Counted from the first letter of the stretch, positions 40,711 to 49,982 are shown. The stretch is 64,000 nucleotides of DNA from Sphingomicrobium nitratireducens (GCF_026157035.1 NZ_JANJZA010000001.1:1-64000), one strand, 5' to 3'. Notes: generated by a model not told the origin, from the sequence alone. Made by a program: numbers and translations.

Positions 40711-42315
40711 TTACTCGGAAGCGGCCGTCCCTTCCAGTGTCCAATCGAGCGACGTCGCGTCGAGGCGCGCGCCGTTGGCCCGCTTGTCCTCTATCGTCGC
40801 GCCCGTCTCGCTCTCGACCACCTCCAGCGAGGCGAACCGCGTCGCCGACAGGCGGTCGAGCAGTGTTTCGACCGCCACGATTTCCTCGCGCCGCGCGGGC
40901 TCCTGACCGGGCAGCGCGACCGCGAACAGGGTCGAGAAGTTGTGCAGTTTCTCCTGCTCGCTGGCACGGCGAACGCCTCCGCTGGGCAGGCGACGCCCGA
41001 TCCGCGACCCGTGATCGCCGTGGACGATCATGACCACATCGTCGCCCGCGACGCGGCGGGCGGCGGCGTACAGGCGTTCGATCTGCGTCATGACACAGCG
41101 CACTTGCTCGCCATAGGCGCGCTGGCGTTCGGCCACCGCATGGCGCTTCCAGCTGATCCGCCACTCGCCGAACGGGAGGACGCGGCAATCCCGACCGAGT
41201 GCAAACGGGAAATGGGGCAGCAGCAGGTGGGCGACATAGGCCTCGCCGGGACGTCCTTCGGCCTCGATCCGCGCCTGCAGCCGTTGAAGCTCGAGCAGCG
41301 AGTTGATCGCGCCGGCGTCGCCGCGATTGACCAGCTGGATGCGGTGCGAGGCGTCGACCAGCTTCCATCTGCCCACCGCATAGACGTCCCAGAGCGCGGC
41401 CGTGTAGAGCACCGAGCGCATCGAGCGGCCGATGCTGACGAGGATTGCGCGCGCACGGCTCGTCGCGTCGAGGTCGACCTCGCGCAGCCCGGCGAGGTCG
41501 TCGCGCCAGTAGGTGCGGCAGCTCGCCACCGGATTGTCGCTGCAGAAGTCGATGTAGCTGCTCTGGACGAAGTGGACCGGATATCCCTGGTCGGACAGGC
41601 GGGCCAGGTAGCGCGCCGGGCCGGTCGCGCCGCCGTCCGGGCTGTCTCCGTGTCCGCTGTCGGGCAACCCGAAATTGAGCATCGAGGGCATCGAGTTGAC
41701 CGACAGGTGATAGCGCACGTGCGCGTTGGCGAAGGTCGTGAACCCGGCCCCGCGCAGCCGCCGGTCGACCTCGTGTGCCAGTCCCGGCGCGCCGTCCATC
41801 GCCGCCATCCCGCGCAGCCCCTCCTGCTCGTCGAGGATGATGTGCACGATCAGCGGCCGTGCGAGATCGGGGGCGGGGACCTTGCGCGTCGTCACGGTCG
41901 CGGGATCGCGCCGCTCGGTAAGGCCGAACAGGCTGGTCAGCCCGATCACCACCGCCGCGGTGGCCAGGAAACGGAACAGGCCCTTGCCCATCCTGAAATA
42001 GGCGATGGCCGCCACCACGCCGATCGCTGCGGCCACTTTCCACTCGTCCGCCGCCCAGTCGGCGAGAAGGAAGACGAGCAGTCCCGCCAGCAGCGCCTGG
42101 ACAGCGAAGCGGACCTTCGAGGTGACCGCCGCGAAGGCAAGGCTTGCCGCCAGCAGCACGCAAGTGACCATCGCGACTTCGGGCGTCAGCAGCGGGTAGC
42201 GGTGATAGAGAAGCAGGTTGAGAAGGCTCGCCAGCGAGCCGGCCACCGCCGCGCTCAGGGCGAGCCGGAACAGGCCCTCGTCCCGCTCGGCCGCCGTCGT
42301 CTTGCCCTCGCTCAA
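40711..42315 (-). CDS. Membrane-anchored sulfatase/phosphatase-fold protein (second of pair)
   Basis: A 534-residue protein starting with TTG at 42315, whose TTG overlaps the TGA of the preceding gene (TTGA). About five N-terminal membrane helices (15-155) are followed by an alkaline-phosphatase-superfamily domain starting at LIVHIILDEQEG and containing HLLLPHFPF and VHGDHGSRIG. These match the partner gene closely, so the pair is a tandem duplication. This fold hydrolyses or transfers sulfate, phosphate or phosphoglycerol groups; here an envelope-modifying role is only an inference. Confidence 0.78.
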   Translation of the reverse strand: MSEGKTTAAERDEGLFRLALSAAVAGSLASLLNLLLYHRYPLLTPEVAMVTCVLLAASLAFAAVTSKVRFAVQALLAGLLVFLLADWAADEWKVAAAIGVVAAIAYFRMGKGLFRFLATAAVVIGLTSLFGLTERRDPATVTTRKVPAPDLARPLIVHIILDEQEGLRGMAAMDGAPGLAHEVDRRLRGAGFTTFANAHVRYHLSVNSMPSMLNFGLPDSGHGDSPDGGATGPARYLARLSDQGYPVHFVQSSYIDFCSDNPVASCRTYWRDDLAGLREVDLDATSRARAILVSIGRSMRSVLYTAALWDVYAVGRWKLVDASHRIQLVNRGDAGAINSLLELQRLQARIEAEGRPGEAYVAHLLLPHFPFALGRDCRVLPFGEWRISWKRHAVAERQRAYGEQVRCVMTQIERLYAAARRVAGDDVVMIVHGDHGSRIGRRLPSGGVRRASEQEKLHNFSTLFAVALPGQEPARREEIVAVETLLDRLSATRFASLEVVESETGATIEDKRANGARLDATSLDWTLEGTAASE

Positions 42316-43715
42316 CGCGGTGCGCTCGCTTCGGCGGTCGCGGCCGCGACCAGCTCGGCGAGGTTCTCGCCCTCGGGCAGCGCCACCCCGCGCACCGCGA
42401 CCAGCGGCGCGCGCATCGACACTTCCTGTTCGGCAAGGCTCTTGTGGTCGCCGCGGATCCGCGCCCCGTGATCGCCATAGGCGAGGATTACCGTGTCGCG
42501 GCCCGCCGGGCTGGCCTCGATCGCCGCGACCAGCCGCGCCATCACGCGGTTGGTGCACTCGAGCTGCGCCGAATAGGCGCGCGCGCGCATTTCGATCGGC
42601 ACCGCGCTGTCCTCCGACAGCCACTGCGCGATCGGCCGCGTCGTGCAGTCCTCGCGCAGCGCATAGGGAAAATGCGGCAGCAGCAGGTGCACCACCCACG
42701 CCTCGCCTGGCTGCAGCCGCGCCAGCTCTTCCTCGAGCCAGCCCGCCGCCCGCTTCGCGTTGACGGTGTTCGCGCGCGGCCGCGTGACGAGGTCGCGATA
42801 GGGCGCCAGCGCCCCCGGCCAGGCCGGCCCGTCGCGCACCAGCCCCGTCACCCAGCGCCCGCTATGCGCCAGCTTGAGGAAGCTCCCGCCGAGGAACGCC
42901 GCGCGGTGTCCCAGCGGCGCCTCCATCCCCGCCACCAGGTCGAGCCGGTCGAACCCGTACGTGTCGCACCGGTCGACCGCCCGCGCCTCGGCGCAAAGAT
43001 CGAAGAAGGTCGACTGCACGACCCGCACGCTGCGCCCCGGCGCCGCCATCGTCTCGGTCAGGTCGCGCGCCGCGCCCAGCCGCATCAGCTGCGGAATGCT
43101 CTCCTTGGTCCGCGAATAGTCGCTGCGCGGATGCGGCGCGATCGCGAACCCCATCGCCCGCCACGGCGCGAGTTTCTGCGCGATCCCCGGTGCGCTCGGC
43201 TCGAGCAGCGCGAGCCCGTCGGGCCCCGCCTGCTCGTCGAGGATGAAGTGGACGATCGCGCGCTGTGAGCGGTCGCCCGCCTTCATCGCGCCCGCGCTCT
43301 CCATCGGCCGCGTCGTCGCCGACCAGCCCGCCAGCGCGAACAGCAGCACGCTCGCGAACATCACGGTCGCGAACTTGAACAGCGCCAGCCCAAACTTCTC
43401 GTGCACCGCCACCGCGACCAGCGCCAGCAGCAGCCACCAGCCGTTCTCGGGCTGGGCGAAGTCGACGATCGCGATCCCCAGCAGCAGCACCCACGCCAGC
43501 CGCAGCATCCGAGGCCCGCGCGCATAGAACCACGCCACCGCCGCCGCCGACGCCACCAGCAGCCCCGCCACGATCAGGCTCTCCGCTCGCCACATCGGAT
43601 AGTCGCGATAGCGCAGGAAGGTCGCGAAATGCCCCAGCAGCACCATCGCGTTCGCCGCCAGCACCCACGCAAAGCGCGTGCCCACCGGCGAGCGATCGGG
43701 ATCCCACCCTGTCAT
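42312..43715 (-). CDS. Membrane-anchored sulfatase/phosphatase-fold protein (first of pair)
   Basis: A 467-residue protein with about five N-terminal membrane helices and an alkaline-phosphatase-superfamily C-terminal domain. Corresponding motifs are AIVHFILDEQAGPDG, HLLLPHFPYALREDC and AYGDHGARIRG. The canonical sulfatase C-x-P-S-R nucleophile motif is not visible; a Thr or Ser would have to serve, as in phosphoglycerol transferases. The start at 43715 gives a normal hydrophobic N-terminus. It is translationally coupled to the second gene. Confidence 0.75.
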   Translation of the reverse strand: MTGWDPDRSPVGTRFAWVLAANAMVLLGHFATFLRYRDYPMWRAESLIVAGLLVASAAAVAWFYARGPRMLRLAWVLLLGIAIVDFAQPENGWWLLLALVAVAVHEKFGLALFKFATVMFASVLLFALAGWSATTRPMESAGAMKAGDRSQRAIVHFILDEQAGPDGLALLEPSAPGIAQKLAPWRAMGFAIAPHPRSDYSRTKESIPQLMRLGAARDLTETMAAPGRSVRVVQSTFFDLCAEARAVDRCDTYGFDRLDLVAGMEAPLGHRAAFLGGSFLKLAHSGRWVTGLVRDGPAWPGALAPYRDLVTRPRANTVNAKRAAGWLEEELARLQPGEAWVVHLLLPHFPYALREDCTTRPIAQWLSEDSAVPIEMRARAYSAQLECTNRVMARLVAAIEASPAGRDTVILAYGDHGARIRGDHKSLAEQEVSMRAPLVAVRGVALPEGENLAELVAAATAEASAPR

Positions 43716-43820
43716 CGATCTGTCATGGAACCCCTCGCGCCCCTGCGCAATCCCCGCCCGCGCCGCGCCGCCCACAAACCATTTTCCTACTGCGTACCAG
43801 ATAGGTTACTCGCGTCGATC

Positions 43821-44738
43821 ATGAAGAACCAACCCCCCATCCCGGTCCTGTGCGACCAGTGCCGCGCCGAGGGCTATGCCGGCGACCCGCTCTTCGCCGA
43901 GCTTGCCGGCCTTCTCGACTTCGAGCCGGTCCCGGTGCGCCGCCACGTCAACAACTGGACCCCCGCCCACCAGCGCGCCTTCATCGCCGCGCTCGCCACG
44001 CTCGGCAACGTCAAGCCCGCCGCGCGGGTCATCGGCCGCTTTGCCAACGGCGCCCAGCGGTTGCGCAAGACGCCCGGCGGCCGGGGGTTCGCCGAGGCGT
44101 GGGACAATGCGCTCGACCTTTATGACGAGCGGCTCGCGGCGGGCCTCGCCGGCAAGATGCGCGAGCTGGCCGCGGGCCATCGCGAACGCGCCGCGCACGA
44201 CGCGGACGTCGTCGACGCGATCAGCTACGACCGCCGGGTCGAGGACGCGAATGGGGGCGCGGGGTGGGACGAGCCCGACGCCGAGGACCGCCGCGAGCAG
44301 CTCGCCGACGCCCGCCGCGTCATCGCCCAGCGCCTCGCCGCCGCGCGCCGCCTGTTCCTCGAGGGGATCGCCGACGACCCGGCCAGCCGCGCCGCGTGGG
44401 AGACGTTATGCGGCCGCGTCGACTGGGACGAGGTCGCCGCGGGCAACACCCCGCCCCCCGCCACGGCGAGCCTGCGCACCCCCGACATGGTCGTCGCGCT
44501 GGCGAACGCAGAGGTGACGGTGGACGGGGAGCCGGACGCGAAGCGGCAGACGCAGCAGGTGCGGGAACCCAGGGCCCTCCCCGCCCCCGACCATCCGGCG
44601 GTGGCGATCGAACAGGCCCAGGCCGCCCAGATCACCGGCGAGCGCTCGCCCAAGGACTATCGCGACTGCAGCGCGGAGGAGCTGGTGGAGCGGGGGTTCG
44701 TATGCGGGCCCGGCGGGGTTTGGTTGAAGCGGCTGTAG
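43821..44738 (+). CDS. Hypothetical protein with HTH-like N-terminal region
   Basis: A 305-residue cytoplasmic protein, rich in Ala and Arg. A segment near residues 40-85 (NNWTPAHQRAFIAALATLGN, then AARVIGR, then RKTPGGRGFAEAWDNALD) is a pattern I recall from sphingomonad proteins that resemble the HTH of phage terminase small subunits. The remainder is coil-rich with no catalytic motif. Function is unknown; a DNA-binding role is an inference. The start at 43821 follows no strong ribosome site. It precedes the A/T-rich island. Confidence 0.6.
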   Translation: MKNQPPIPVLCDQCRAEGYAGDPLFAELAGLLDFEPVPVRRHVNNWTPAHQRAFIAALATLGNVKPAARVIGRFANGAQRLRKTPGGRGFAEAWDNALDLYDERLAAGLAGKMRELAAGHRERAAHDADVVDAISYDRRVEDANGGAGWDEPDAEDRREQLADARRVIAQRLAAARRLFLEGIADDPASRAAWETLCGRVDWDEVAAGNTPPPATASLRTPDMVVALANAEVTVDGEPDAKRQTQQVREPRALPAPDHPAVAIEQAQAAQITGERSPKDYRDCSAEELVERGFVCGPGGVWLKRL

Positions 44739-44756
44739 CGCTGTAGCGCTGGAGCG
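44733..44756 (+). repeat. Three tandem 8-base repeats over a stop codon
   Basis: CTGTAGCG occurs twice in tandem (44733-44740, 44741-44748), followed by CTGGAGCG (44749-44756). The first copy contains the TAG stop of the upstream hypothetical gene, so copy-number change would leave the protein unaffected. Confidence 0.75.
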
Positions 44757-45011
44757 CCGAGGCCAAGGGTGGCGAGCGCAGCGGAGCGCCCTTGGTCCGA
44801 GAGTCGCGAAAGCTCGGCCAGCGGGTCGCGCTAGCGAACCCGTCCGACGGGAAGGCAGGCCGCCCTGCCGACCAAGGCCGGATGGGGTTTGGATTAAGGA
44901 CCTCTAGCGAGGAAAATTGTAGGCTAAAAGCAATCTTGGGCGACATCTTCATAAAGCAGGTTGCCACCACTTGCTCTCTCGACATAAGAAATCGGGAGAA
45001 GGGGCATCATT
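44739..45011. other. Left boundary of the A/T-rich island
   Basis: No gene is supported. The interval holds a long hairpin with 7-bp arms CCAAGGG (44764-44770) and CCCTTGG (44790-44796), then the left copy of an inverted repeat at 44818-44870. Composition turns clearly A/T-rich from about 44890. AGAAGGGG precedes the island gene's ATG as its ribosome site. Confidence 0.6.
44818..44870 (+). repeat. Left inverted repeat flanking the GHKL island
   Basis: The segment ends in GGCAGGCCGCCCTGCCG (44854-44870). The reverse complement of this 17-mer occurs at 47022-47038 on the other side of the island gene. The neighbouring CGAACCCGTCCGACG also has a 14-of-15 inverted match at 47041-47055. Each copy can form its own hairpin (GGCAGG/CCTGCC). 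Confidence 0.8.
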
Positions 45012-46985
45012 ATGACATCAATCGGCATTGACGGACTAGATCCACTTTCATTCTCAAACGAGGAGAGCGAAAAGTTAATCGCTGAAGCGAATAAGAGGAT
45101 TATCAATAACATCCTAAAGTCGTATACTGGATATTACGATGGCTTCTCGGAATTAATACAGAACGCACTTGATGCGACTGAGAATAAATTCCGCGACTTA
45201 GGAGATTCTTTCACGCCGAAAGTTTGGATTTACATAGATATCGAAGCTGGGAAAATCCGCGTTGTAGACAACGGCACCGGACTTTCCTCCGATGAGTTCA
45301 AATACTTCCTTAAACCGAATGTGAGTTTTAAGCGCCCAAAAGATTGTCGCGGCCAGAAAGGCGTCGGCGCGACTTTCCTGGCATACGGCTTCTCGTTTCT
45401 TCGTGTGCATACTCGAAACGAAGGAATTGAAGTCGCGGCTATCATGCGGCAAGGTCGTCAATGGGCGCAAGATCAGAGTGACAGTATTCCTCGGCCAGTA
45501 TTTGAAGAAGAGAAATTCAACGTCCCGGAATTGGGGAACGACGAAGATGGTACGAGTGTCGAAATTCTGATCACTGGCATAGCCGGAGAAAAACCCGGAA
45601 AGCTAGACTGGATCGGAGCTCGAACCGCCGAACAGTGGCTGGATTTACTTCGAATTAAGACACCGCTCGGTGGCGTCTACTTACACACGGACGCATTCTC
45701 CCCAGAGGTCCATATTCAGGTTCGTGATGCCAATGGCGACACTTCAAAGAAAGATGTCACGAAGCCTGAATACTATTACCCTCATGAGATGCCTGTTGCG
45801 GACAAGGTCGCAACGGTTAAAGACATTGAAGCCGGACTTTCAAAGATTCAAGGTAGTTCCGAAGAAAAGTTCTCCCGCTTGCCGGCCGAACTTAAGCGAC
45901 TTGACGCGTTGTGGGAAATCTATCCAAAGCAAGCTATATTGGATCCAGAAGGCGCTTTTGCATCATCGAGTCTAACTGACGAACACCGTAGTCTTATCGA
46001 ACGACACAATGTAGTCGTTTACGCTTCCTTTTTTCGGTCTGCAAAGCTCTGGAATGAGTTCAACGAACAGACTTTGAAACTGAGGCCAGGTGTTCGTGTA
46101 ATCCATGGGGGCCTTCAAATGGCGTCGGATTTCATGGTTCAAGGCGATCTCTCAATCATCCCACTCACGAGCACGATTGGCTATCAGGCAAACTCTCACG
46201 TCATCGTGCATTTTACCGACGGCAGCCCCGACATGGGACGGAAAGTTTTCCAGCCAGAACTGAAAGAGCTTGCCGAAATTCTGGCGGTGCGGTGTGTGAC
46301 GGTGTTCAAGAGATATCTGCAACATCTCAAACCAGATACCGGCGCCACAATTGTAACTCCCGACAAGGAGCTGCACGAGTGGAAAAAGTCACAAGAAATT
46401 TTACGGGACAAGTCTCCTCTCTCCTTAAAGACCGCGTCTGGAAGAGTAACGCTGCTATCAGAACCGCAGCAAGAACAGGATGTGATTGCCCTGTATCACC
46501 AGCTGATTGGTCTTGGAGTAATTAAGGGCATAGACTTTTTGGCTACATCGCAGAGCGACCGATATGACTCGCTTTACATCCTCGACTACGCAGACGAGAC
46601 ATTTCGATATTCGAAATCGACAAATCCGTTGGGTGTAAACAGCAGTTACGGTTTCCCCCACAATTCAGAACCGCGGGTCCTAGAGTACAAATACGACCTT
46701 GATGCTTTGGTACGTGAATTCGCCAATGAAGTTAAGTTCGCTAACCACATAAATCTGGTAGTTTGCTGGCAGGCCACCAAGCAATTCAGTGAGAAGTTTT
46801 TTCTGAACTCTCTACTTGTCGGCGACGAGGGGTCAGGCAGGCAGGTTTACGCGGCCACTCATCAGGCCTACGCCAGCGGATCACAAACTTTAGCTTTCGA
46901 GGTCTGCATCTTGAGCGATCTTTTGCGGTTCATTCAAAATCCCGCCGACGAAGAAGCTCGGCAGAAAACCAAGTACAAAGATTAG
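45012..46985 (+). CDS. GHKL (Hsp90/gyrase/MutL-fold) ATPase with possible PD-(D/E)xK-like C-terminus
   Basis: A 657-residue protein with A/T-rich codon use unlike its neighbours. The N-terminal Bergerat ATPase shows the N box in ELIQNALDAT (E47, N51, D54), VDNGTGLS (D86, G88, G90) and GQKGVGAT (114-121), so nucleotide binding is well supported. The middle is a mixed transducer-like region. Near the C-terminus, YDSLYILDY (D519, D525) followed by VLEYKYDLDALVREF (E558-x-K560) and INLVVCW resembles the core of a PD-(D/E)xK nuclease fold; this is inference. Such two-part proteins occur among prokaryotic MORC-like ATPases. It sits alone between inverted repeats, which suggests transfer. Confidence 0.8.
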   Translation: MTSIGIDGLDPLSFSNEESEKLIAEANKRIINNILKSYTGYYDGFSELIQNALDATENKFRDLGDSFTPKVWIYIDIEAGKIRVVDNGTGLSSDEFKYFLKPNVSFKRPKDCRGQKGVGATFLAYGFSFLRVHTRNEGIEVAAIMRQGRQWAQDQSDSIPRPVFEEEKFNVPELGNDEDGTSVEILITGIAGEKPGKLDWIGARTAEQWLDLLRIKTPLGGVYLHTDAFSPEVHIQVRDANGDTSKKDVTKPEYYYPHEMPVADKVATVKDIEAGLSKIQGSSEEKFSRLPAELKRLDALWEIYPKQAILDPEGAFASSSLTDEHRSLIERHNVVVYASFFRSAKLWNEFNEQTLKLRPGVRVIHGGLQMASDFMVQGDLSIIPLTSTIGYQANSHVIVHFTDGSPDMGRKVFQPELKELAEILAVRCVTVFKRYLQHLKPDTGATIVTPDKELHEWKKSQEILRDKSPLSLKTASGRVTLLSEPQQEQDVIALYHQLIGLGVIKGIDFLATSQSDRYDSLYILDYADETFRYSKSTNPLGVNSSYGFPHNSEPRVLEYKYDLDALVREFANEVKFANHINLVVCWQATKQFSEKFFLNSLLVGDEGSGRQVYAATHQAYASGSQTLAFEVCILSDLLRFIQNPADEEARQKTKYKD

Positions 46986-47149
46986 CACACCATCAGTCGG
47001 GATTTTCCAAAAAGTAGTAGACGGCAGGGCGGCCTGCCGTCGTCGAACGGGTTCGGGCGACTAGCGCCCGATCCGCCGGCCGGCTGGGGCGCGCTCTTAG
47101 GACTAACTCACGATTGCTGGCGCAATCGCTTCGCTAGCCTCGGCGCGCC
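46986..47149. other. Right boundary of the island and lepA downstream region
   Basis: No gene is supported. Composition returns to GC-rich at about 47020 where the right inverted repeat begins. Further hairpins are CGGGCG/CGCCCG (47054-47070) and CGATTGC/GCAATCG (47111-47128), and GGCGCGC (47088-47094) faces GCGCGCC (47143-47149). The minus-strand lepA ends at 47150 and has no clear T-run terminator here. Confidence 0.55.
47022..47092 (-). repeat. Right inverted repeat flanking the GHKL island
   Basis: CGGCAGGGCGGCCTGCC (47022-47038) is the exact reverse complement of the left copy at 44854-44870. The following CGTCGAACGGGTTCG matches the left copy at 14 of 15 positions in reverse complement. 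Similarity fades beyond about 47090. The two copies lie about 2.2 kb apart and enclose exactly one gene. Confidence 0.8.
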
Positions 47150-48973
47150 TTAGCTCTCATCACCCATCTTCAGGGCGGCGATAAACGCCTCCTGCGGGAT
47201 CGAGACGTTCCCGTACTCGCGCATCTTGGCCTTGCCCTTCTTCTGCTTCTCCAGAAGCTTGCGCTTGCGCGTCGCGTCGCCGCCGTAGCACTTGGCCGTC
47301 ACGTCCTTGCGCATCGCGCTGATCGTTTCGCGCGCGATGATCTTGCCGCCGATCGCCGCCTGGATTGGGATCTTGAAGAGGTGCCTCGGGATCAGCTCTT
47401 TCAGCCGCTCGCACATGCCGCGCCCGCGTTCCTCGGCGGTGCCGCGGTGGACGATCATCGAGAGCGCGTCGACCGGCTCCTCGTTGACCAGGATGCTCAT
47501 CTTGACGAGGTCGCCCTCGCGATAGCCGATCTGCTCGTAATCGAAGCTCGCATAGCCCTTCGAAATCGACTTCAGCCGGTCGTAGAAATCGAACACCACT
47601 TCGTTCAAGGGCAGCTCGTACACCACCTGCGCGCGCCCGCCGACATAGGTCAGTTCTTTCTGCACCCCGCGCCGATCCTGGCACAGCTTGAGGATGCCGC
47701 CGAGATACTCGTCGGGGGTGTAGATCGTCGCCTTGATCCACGGCTCCTCGATGAAGTTGATGCGGTTGACGTCTGGCATGTCCGCGGGGTTGTGCAGCTC
47801 GATCACCTTCGCGTCGTCCGTCTTGGTGTGCGCGAGGTCCATCCGGTAGACCACGCTCGGCGCGGTGGTGATGAGGTCGAGGTCGTATTCGCGGGTCAGC
47901 CGCTCCTGGATGATCTCGAGGTGCAACAGGCCGAGGAAGCCGCAGCGGAAGCCGAAGCCCAGGGCCGCCGACGTTTCCATCTCGAAGCTGAACGAGGCGT
48001 CGTTGAGCCGCAATTTGTAGAGGCTGTCGCGCAATTTCTCGAAGTCCGCGGCGTCGACCGGGAACAGGCCGCAGAACACGACCGGCTGGACTTCCTTGAA
48101 GCCCGGCAGCGGGGTTGCGGTCGGGTTCTTCACCGTGGTGATCGTGTCGCCGACCGCGGTCTGGCTGACTTCCTTGATCTGCGCGGTGATGAAGCCGATT
48201 TCGCCCGGGCCCAGCTCGGAAAGCTCCACGCGCTTGGGGGTGAAGCAGCCGACGCGGTCGACGAGGTGCTGCGTGCCCGCGTTCATGAACTTGATCTGCT
48301 GGCCCTTCTTGAGGACGCCGTCCTGGACACGCACCAGGATGACGACGCCCAGATAGGGGTCGTACCAGCTGTCGACGAGCATGGCCTTCAGGGGCGCGTC
48401 GCGGTCGCCCTTGGGAGGCGGGATGCGGTCGACGATCGCCTGGAGGATGTCCTCGATGCCGATCCCCGACTTCGCGCTCGCCTCGACCGCGCTTTCCGCG
48501 TCGAGCCCGATCACTTCCTCGATCTCCAGCTTGACCTTGTCGGGGTCGGCCGAGGGCAGGTCGATCTTGTTGATCACCGGCACGATCTCGTGGTCGTGCT
48601 CGATCGACTGGTAGACGTTCGCGAGCGTCTGCGCCTCGACCCCCTGCGCCGCGTCCACCACCAGCAGCGCGCCCTCGCAAGCTGCGAGCGAACGCGAGAC
48701 CTCGTACGCGAAGTCGACGTGACCCGGCGTATCCATCAAGTTGAGCTCGTAAGTCTCCCCATCCTGAGCGACCCAGTTCAGCCGCACCGTCTGCGACTTG
48801 ATGGTGATCCCGCGCTCCTTCTCGATGTCCATGTTGTCGAGCACCTGCTCGCGCATCTCGCGCGCGGTCAGGCCGCCCGTGGTCTGGATCAAGCGGTCCG
48901 CCAGCGTCGACTTCCCGTGGTCGATATGGGCGATAATCGAGAAATTCCGGATTCGAGAAAGTTTGGTGCTCAT
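47150..48973 (-). CDS. lepA: Elongation factor 4 (LepA)
   Basis: A 607-residue translational GTPase that back-translocates stalled ribosomes. G1 is AHIDHGKST, the switch [10 protein letters not shown]3 DTPGHVDF and G4 NKIDLP, and the C-terminal domain carries [20 protein letters not shown], typical of LepA. The start at 48973 ([16 protein letters not shown]) matches the family N-terminus; in-frame starts at 48991 and 49045 are also possible and no ribosome site settles the choice. The gene is divergent from the DUF1206 gene. Confidence 0.96.
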   Translation of the reverse strand: MSTKLSRIRNFSIIAHIDHGKSTLADRLIQTTGGLTAREMREQVLDNMDIEKERGITIKSQTVRLNWVAQDGETYELNLMDTPGHVDFAYEVSRSLAACEGALLVVDAAQGVEAQTLANVYQSIEHDHEIVPVINKIDLPSADPDKVKLEIEEVIGLDAESAVEASAKSGIGIEDILQAIVDRIPPPKGDRDAPLKAMLVDSWYDPYLGVVILVRVQDGVLKKGQQIKFMNAGTQHLVDRVGCFTPKRVELSELGPGEIGFITAQIKEVSQTAVGDTITTVKNPTATPLPGFKEVQPVVFCGLFPVDAADFEKLRDSLYKLRLNDASFSFEMETSAALGFGFRCGFLGLLHLEIIQERLTREYDLDLITTAPSVVYRMDLAHTKTDDAKVIELHNPADMPDVNRINFIEEPWIKATIYTPDEYLGGILKLCQDRRGVQKELTYVGGRAQVVYELPLNEVVFDFYDRLKSISKGYASFDYEQIGYREGDLVKMSILVNEEPVDALSMIVHRGTAEERGRGMCERLKELIPRHLFKIPIQAAIGGKIIARETISAMRKDVTAKCYGGDATRKRKLLEKQKKGKAKMREYGNVSIPQEAFIAALKMGDES

Positions 48974-49115
48974 TTCGCCAACATTGGACATATCGCCCAC
49001 ACGACCGGGGCGTTCGAGCCGCCCGCTAGCAGGGAACGCGCGCACTGTCAGCCATTTACCGGAACCAGCCGCTCACTTCGCCCGTCTCTAGGCGAACAGG
49101 GAAAAGGAGCAGCGC

Positions 49116-49880
49116 ATGTCCAAGGCCACGCAACTGGGAACCTGGGCCCGGCTCGGATATGTCGCGCGCGGCCTGATCTTCATTCTCGTCGGCTATGTCG
49201 CGCTGACGTCGCCACGGGCGAAAAGCGGGTCGGACCTGTTCGAGACCGTCGAGACCATGACCTCGGGAACGCTTCTCCTCGCGATCATTGCCGTCGGTGC
49301 GTTCGGCTACGGCCTGTTCAAGCTCTATGACGCGGCCAAGAATCTCGAAAATCACGACGACGATGCGACCGGCAAGGCCAAGCGCGCCTTCATTGCGGTC
49401 GGCGGGCTGAGCTACTGGATCCTGGCCTACCTGGCGCTCAAGCAACTGTTCGGCAGCGACGGTGGCGGCACGTCCAAGGAGGAAGCGGCAGAGGCAGTCA
49501 GCCAGGCGGGCGGCGATTTCCTCATTATCGGTCTCGGCCTCGGCCTCCTCGTTGCCGGCGCGTTCCAAATCAAGAAAGCCGCGACCAAGGAGTATATGAG
49601 CAAGCTCGTCGGCAGCACGCCGCCCGGTGTCGAGTGGGCGGGCCTCGGCGGCTATGTCGCGCGGGGAATCACCTTGCTGGTGACCGGCTGGTACGTTTTC
49701 CAAGGTGGGCTCGGCAGCGGCGAGGAAGTGAAGGGCCTTGGCGAGACGCTGGATACCATGCGCGATACCGGGCTGCTCTACACCGCGCTGTGCGTCGGCC
49801 TCATCCTGTTCGGCCTGTTCAGCCTGGTCGAGGCGAAATACCGGACGGTCCCCGACGAAGATGTCAGGCCCGGCCACTGA
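49116..49880 (+). CDS. DUF1206 membrane protein
   Basis: A 254-residue protein with six hydrophobic helices arranged as three two-helix repeats. Each repeat starts with an aromatic/Arg-Gly segment (ARLGYVARGLIFILVG, VGGLSYWILAYLAL, GGYVARGITLLVTGW), the DUF1206 pattern. It is an inner-membrane protein of unknown function. AAAAGGAG precedes the ATG. Confidence 0.85.
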   Translation: MSKATQLGTWARLGYVARGLIFILVGYVALTSPRAKSGSDLFETVETMTSGTLLLAIIAVGAFGYGLFKLYDAAKNLENHDDDATGKAKRAFIAVGGLSYWILAYLALKQLFGSDGGGTSKEEAAEAVSQAGGDFLIIGLGLGLLVAGAFQIKKAATKEYMSKLVGSTPPGVEWAGLGGYVARGITLLVTGWYVFQGGLGSGEEVKGLGETLDTMRDTGLLYTALCVGLILFGLFSLVEAKYRTVPDEDVRPGH

Positions 49881-49982
49881 CCGTTCGTCGGCGCTTCCCG
49901 ACCGTTCGTCGAAGCCGACGCGTCAGAGCGACGGCCCGCTCATAACCGCACCCGGCGGCCAACGGGGGAACAACCGTTCGTC
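49881..49982 (+). repeat. Three dispersed copies of CCGTTCGTC
   Basis: Identical 9-mers lie at 49881-49889, 49902-49910 and 49974-49982. The first two are spaced 21 bases (two helical turns) apart. They sit between the DUF1206 stop and the convergent purK 3' end, so a promoter role is unlikely; they may be a degenerate intergenic repeat. Confidence 0.6.

Noticed and set aside
44764-44796. Long hairpin near the island considered as an insertion-sequence end
   Set aside because: There is no matching end on the other side of the island and no transposase; it is a stand-alone hairpin.
44792-45031. A 79-codon frame at the left edge of the island
   Set aside because: It spans the inverted repeat and the composition break and lacks protein-like features.
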